The notes under the pieces are model-generated. The model did no database searches and was not told where the DNA came from. It saw nothing but the letters and a program-made list of their open reading frames with translations. DNA of 5,707 nucleotides from Treponema sp. (GTDB lineage: Bacteria; Spirochaetota; Spirochaetia; Treponematales; Breznakiellaceae): assembly GCA_031266635.1 (NCBI GenBank), contig JAISAN010000022.1, forward strand, positions 1 to 5,707, read 5' to 3'. The translations under genes and the position numbers were made by a program. Shown piece by piece: positions 5,418-5,707 of the stretch (position 1 is the first letter of the stretch; every line of letters begins with the position of its first letter).

Positions 5418-5707
5418 GATTCAGCGGTCCCGAAAATGGTTTTGAGGTCTATCTCACAGCCCGGCAGGACCCGTACCGGGGCGGCCCCGGTATCGTCGTA
5501 ATTTACCGCCGTGTATTCGCCGTTTTTCAGCAGGTACGCCGAAACGATTTTTTCTTCCGGGTTTACGATCCAATATTCCCTGACACCCGCTTCCCGGTAT
5601 TTGTTGAATTTGACGATACGGTCATACCGGGAATTGGAAGGGGACGCGATTTCGACAATGAAGTCGGGCGCGCCGTTGCAGCCCCGGTCATCCAGTTTGG
5701 AAGTATC
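5414..5707 (-). CDS. Uma2-family (DUF820) putative endonuclease, 5' end cut off by window
   Basis: Only the C-terminal 97 residues are visible, roughly half of a typical 180-200-residue family member. The recognisable family signature is GCNGAPDFIVEIASPSNSR (residues 9-27 of the visible part), followed by YDRIVKFNKYREAGV (28-42) and REYWIVNPEEK (43-53). The D15 and E19 of PDFIVEI sit where the PD-(D/E)xK-like nuclease core of this family has its acidic residues; K33 and Y37 match the usual K...Y positions. A short beta-rich tail (YTAV... to VLPGCEIDL) ends the domain. Uma2 proteins are often present in many copies in cyanobacteria and some spirochaetes, and their biological role is largely unestablished. 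The TGA stop overlaps the ATG of the M20 gene by four bases, so the two are very likely co-translated. Whether the missing half holds an intact active site cannot be judged here. Confidence 0.85.
   Translation of the reverse strand, partial: DTSKLDDRGCNGAPDFIVEIASPSNSRYDRIVKFNKYREAGVREYWIVNPEEKIVSAYLLKNGEYTAVNYDDTGAAPVRVLPGCEIDLKTIFGTAES
5474..5492. repeat. GC-rich perfect hairpin near the 3' end of the Uma2 gene
   Basis: TACCGGGG (5474-5481), a 3-nt loop and CCCCGGTA (5485-5492) give a perfect 8-bp stem with a possible extra G-U pair outside. It lies about 57 bp before the M20 start codon. No T-run follows in either direction, so it is not a terminator. It could pause ribosomes or mark an mRNA processing site before the coupled gene, or simply reflect GC-rich codons. 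Confidence 0.3.

Noticed and set aside
4233..5501. A 422-codon open frame on the plus strand opposite the M20 gene
   Set aside because: It mirrors the M20 gene, which has complete catalytic motifs. The antisense translation is rich in Gly, Pro and Asp, shows no recognisable domain, and runs into the Uma2 gene. Long antisense frames are expected in GC-rich genes.

Overview
All genes found in this window lie on the minus strand. The window reads as two consecutive transcription units from a bacterium. GC content is moderately high (mid-50s percent by eye) in the genes and falls sharply in the control region before potA. The lipoprotein-type PotD with a relaxed lipobox (Met at -3), the potA-potB-potC-potD order and an Uma2-family gene would fit a spirochaete such as Treponema. 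This is a weak inference from gene content, not a phylogenetic placement.

Read in the direction of transcription (high to low coordinates), the window opens inside an Uma2/DUF820-family gene (5707-5414, 5' end cut off). It overlaps by 4 bp an M20-family zinc-dependent metallohydrolase (5417-4149). A 254-bp AT-rich gap follows (4148-3895). It holds a candidate terminator hairpin, an 8-bp direct repeat, overlapping promoter candidates and a purine-rich leader.

The second unit is a polyamine ABC importer: potA (ATPase, 3894-2746), potB (permease, 2749-1826), potC (permease, 1829-966) and potD (substrate-binding lipoprotein, 836 to beyond base 1, 3' end cut off). potA/potB and potB/potC each overlap by the four bases GTGA, which suggests translational coupling of the ATPase and the two channel subunits. 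potD instead sits behind a 129-bp spacer with two hairpins and has its own strong Shine-Dalgarno sequence, so the receptor can be set at a different level from the membrane complex. PotD should capture spermidine or putrescine outside the membrane, PotB and PotC form the channel, and PotA powers transport.

I see no RNA genes, insertion sequences, CRISPR arrays or phage genes, and no convincing new biological system. The points most worth a second look are the hairpins around the potD start, a perfect 11-bp inverted repeat early in potA, the coupling of an Uma2 gene to an M20 hydrolase, and changed ligand-pocket positions in PotD.
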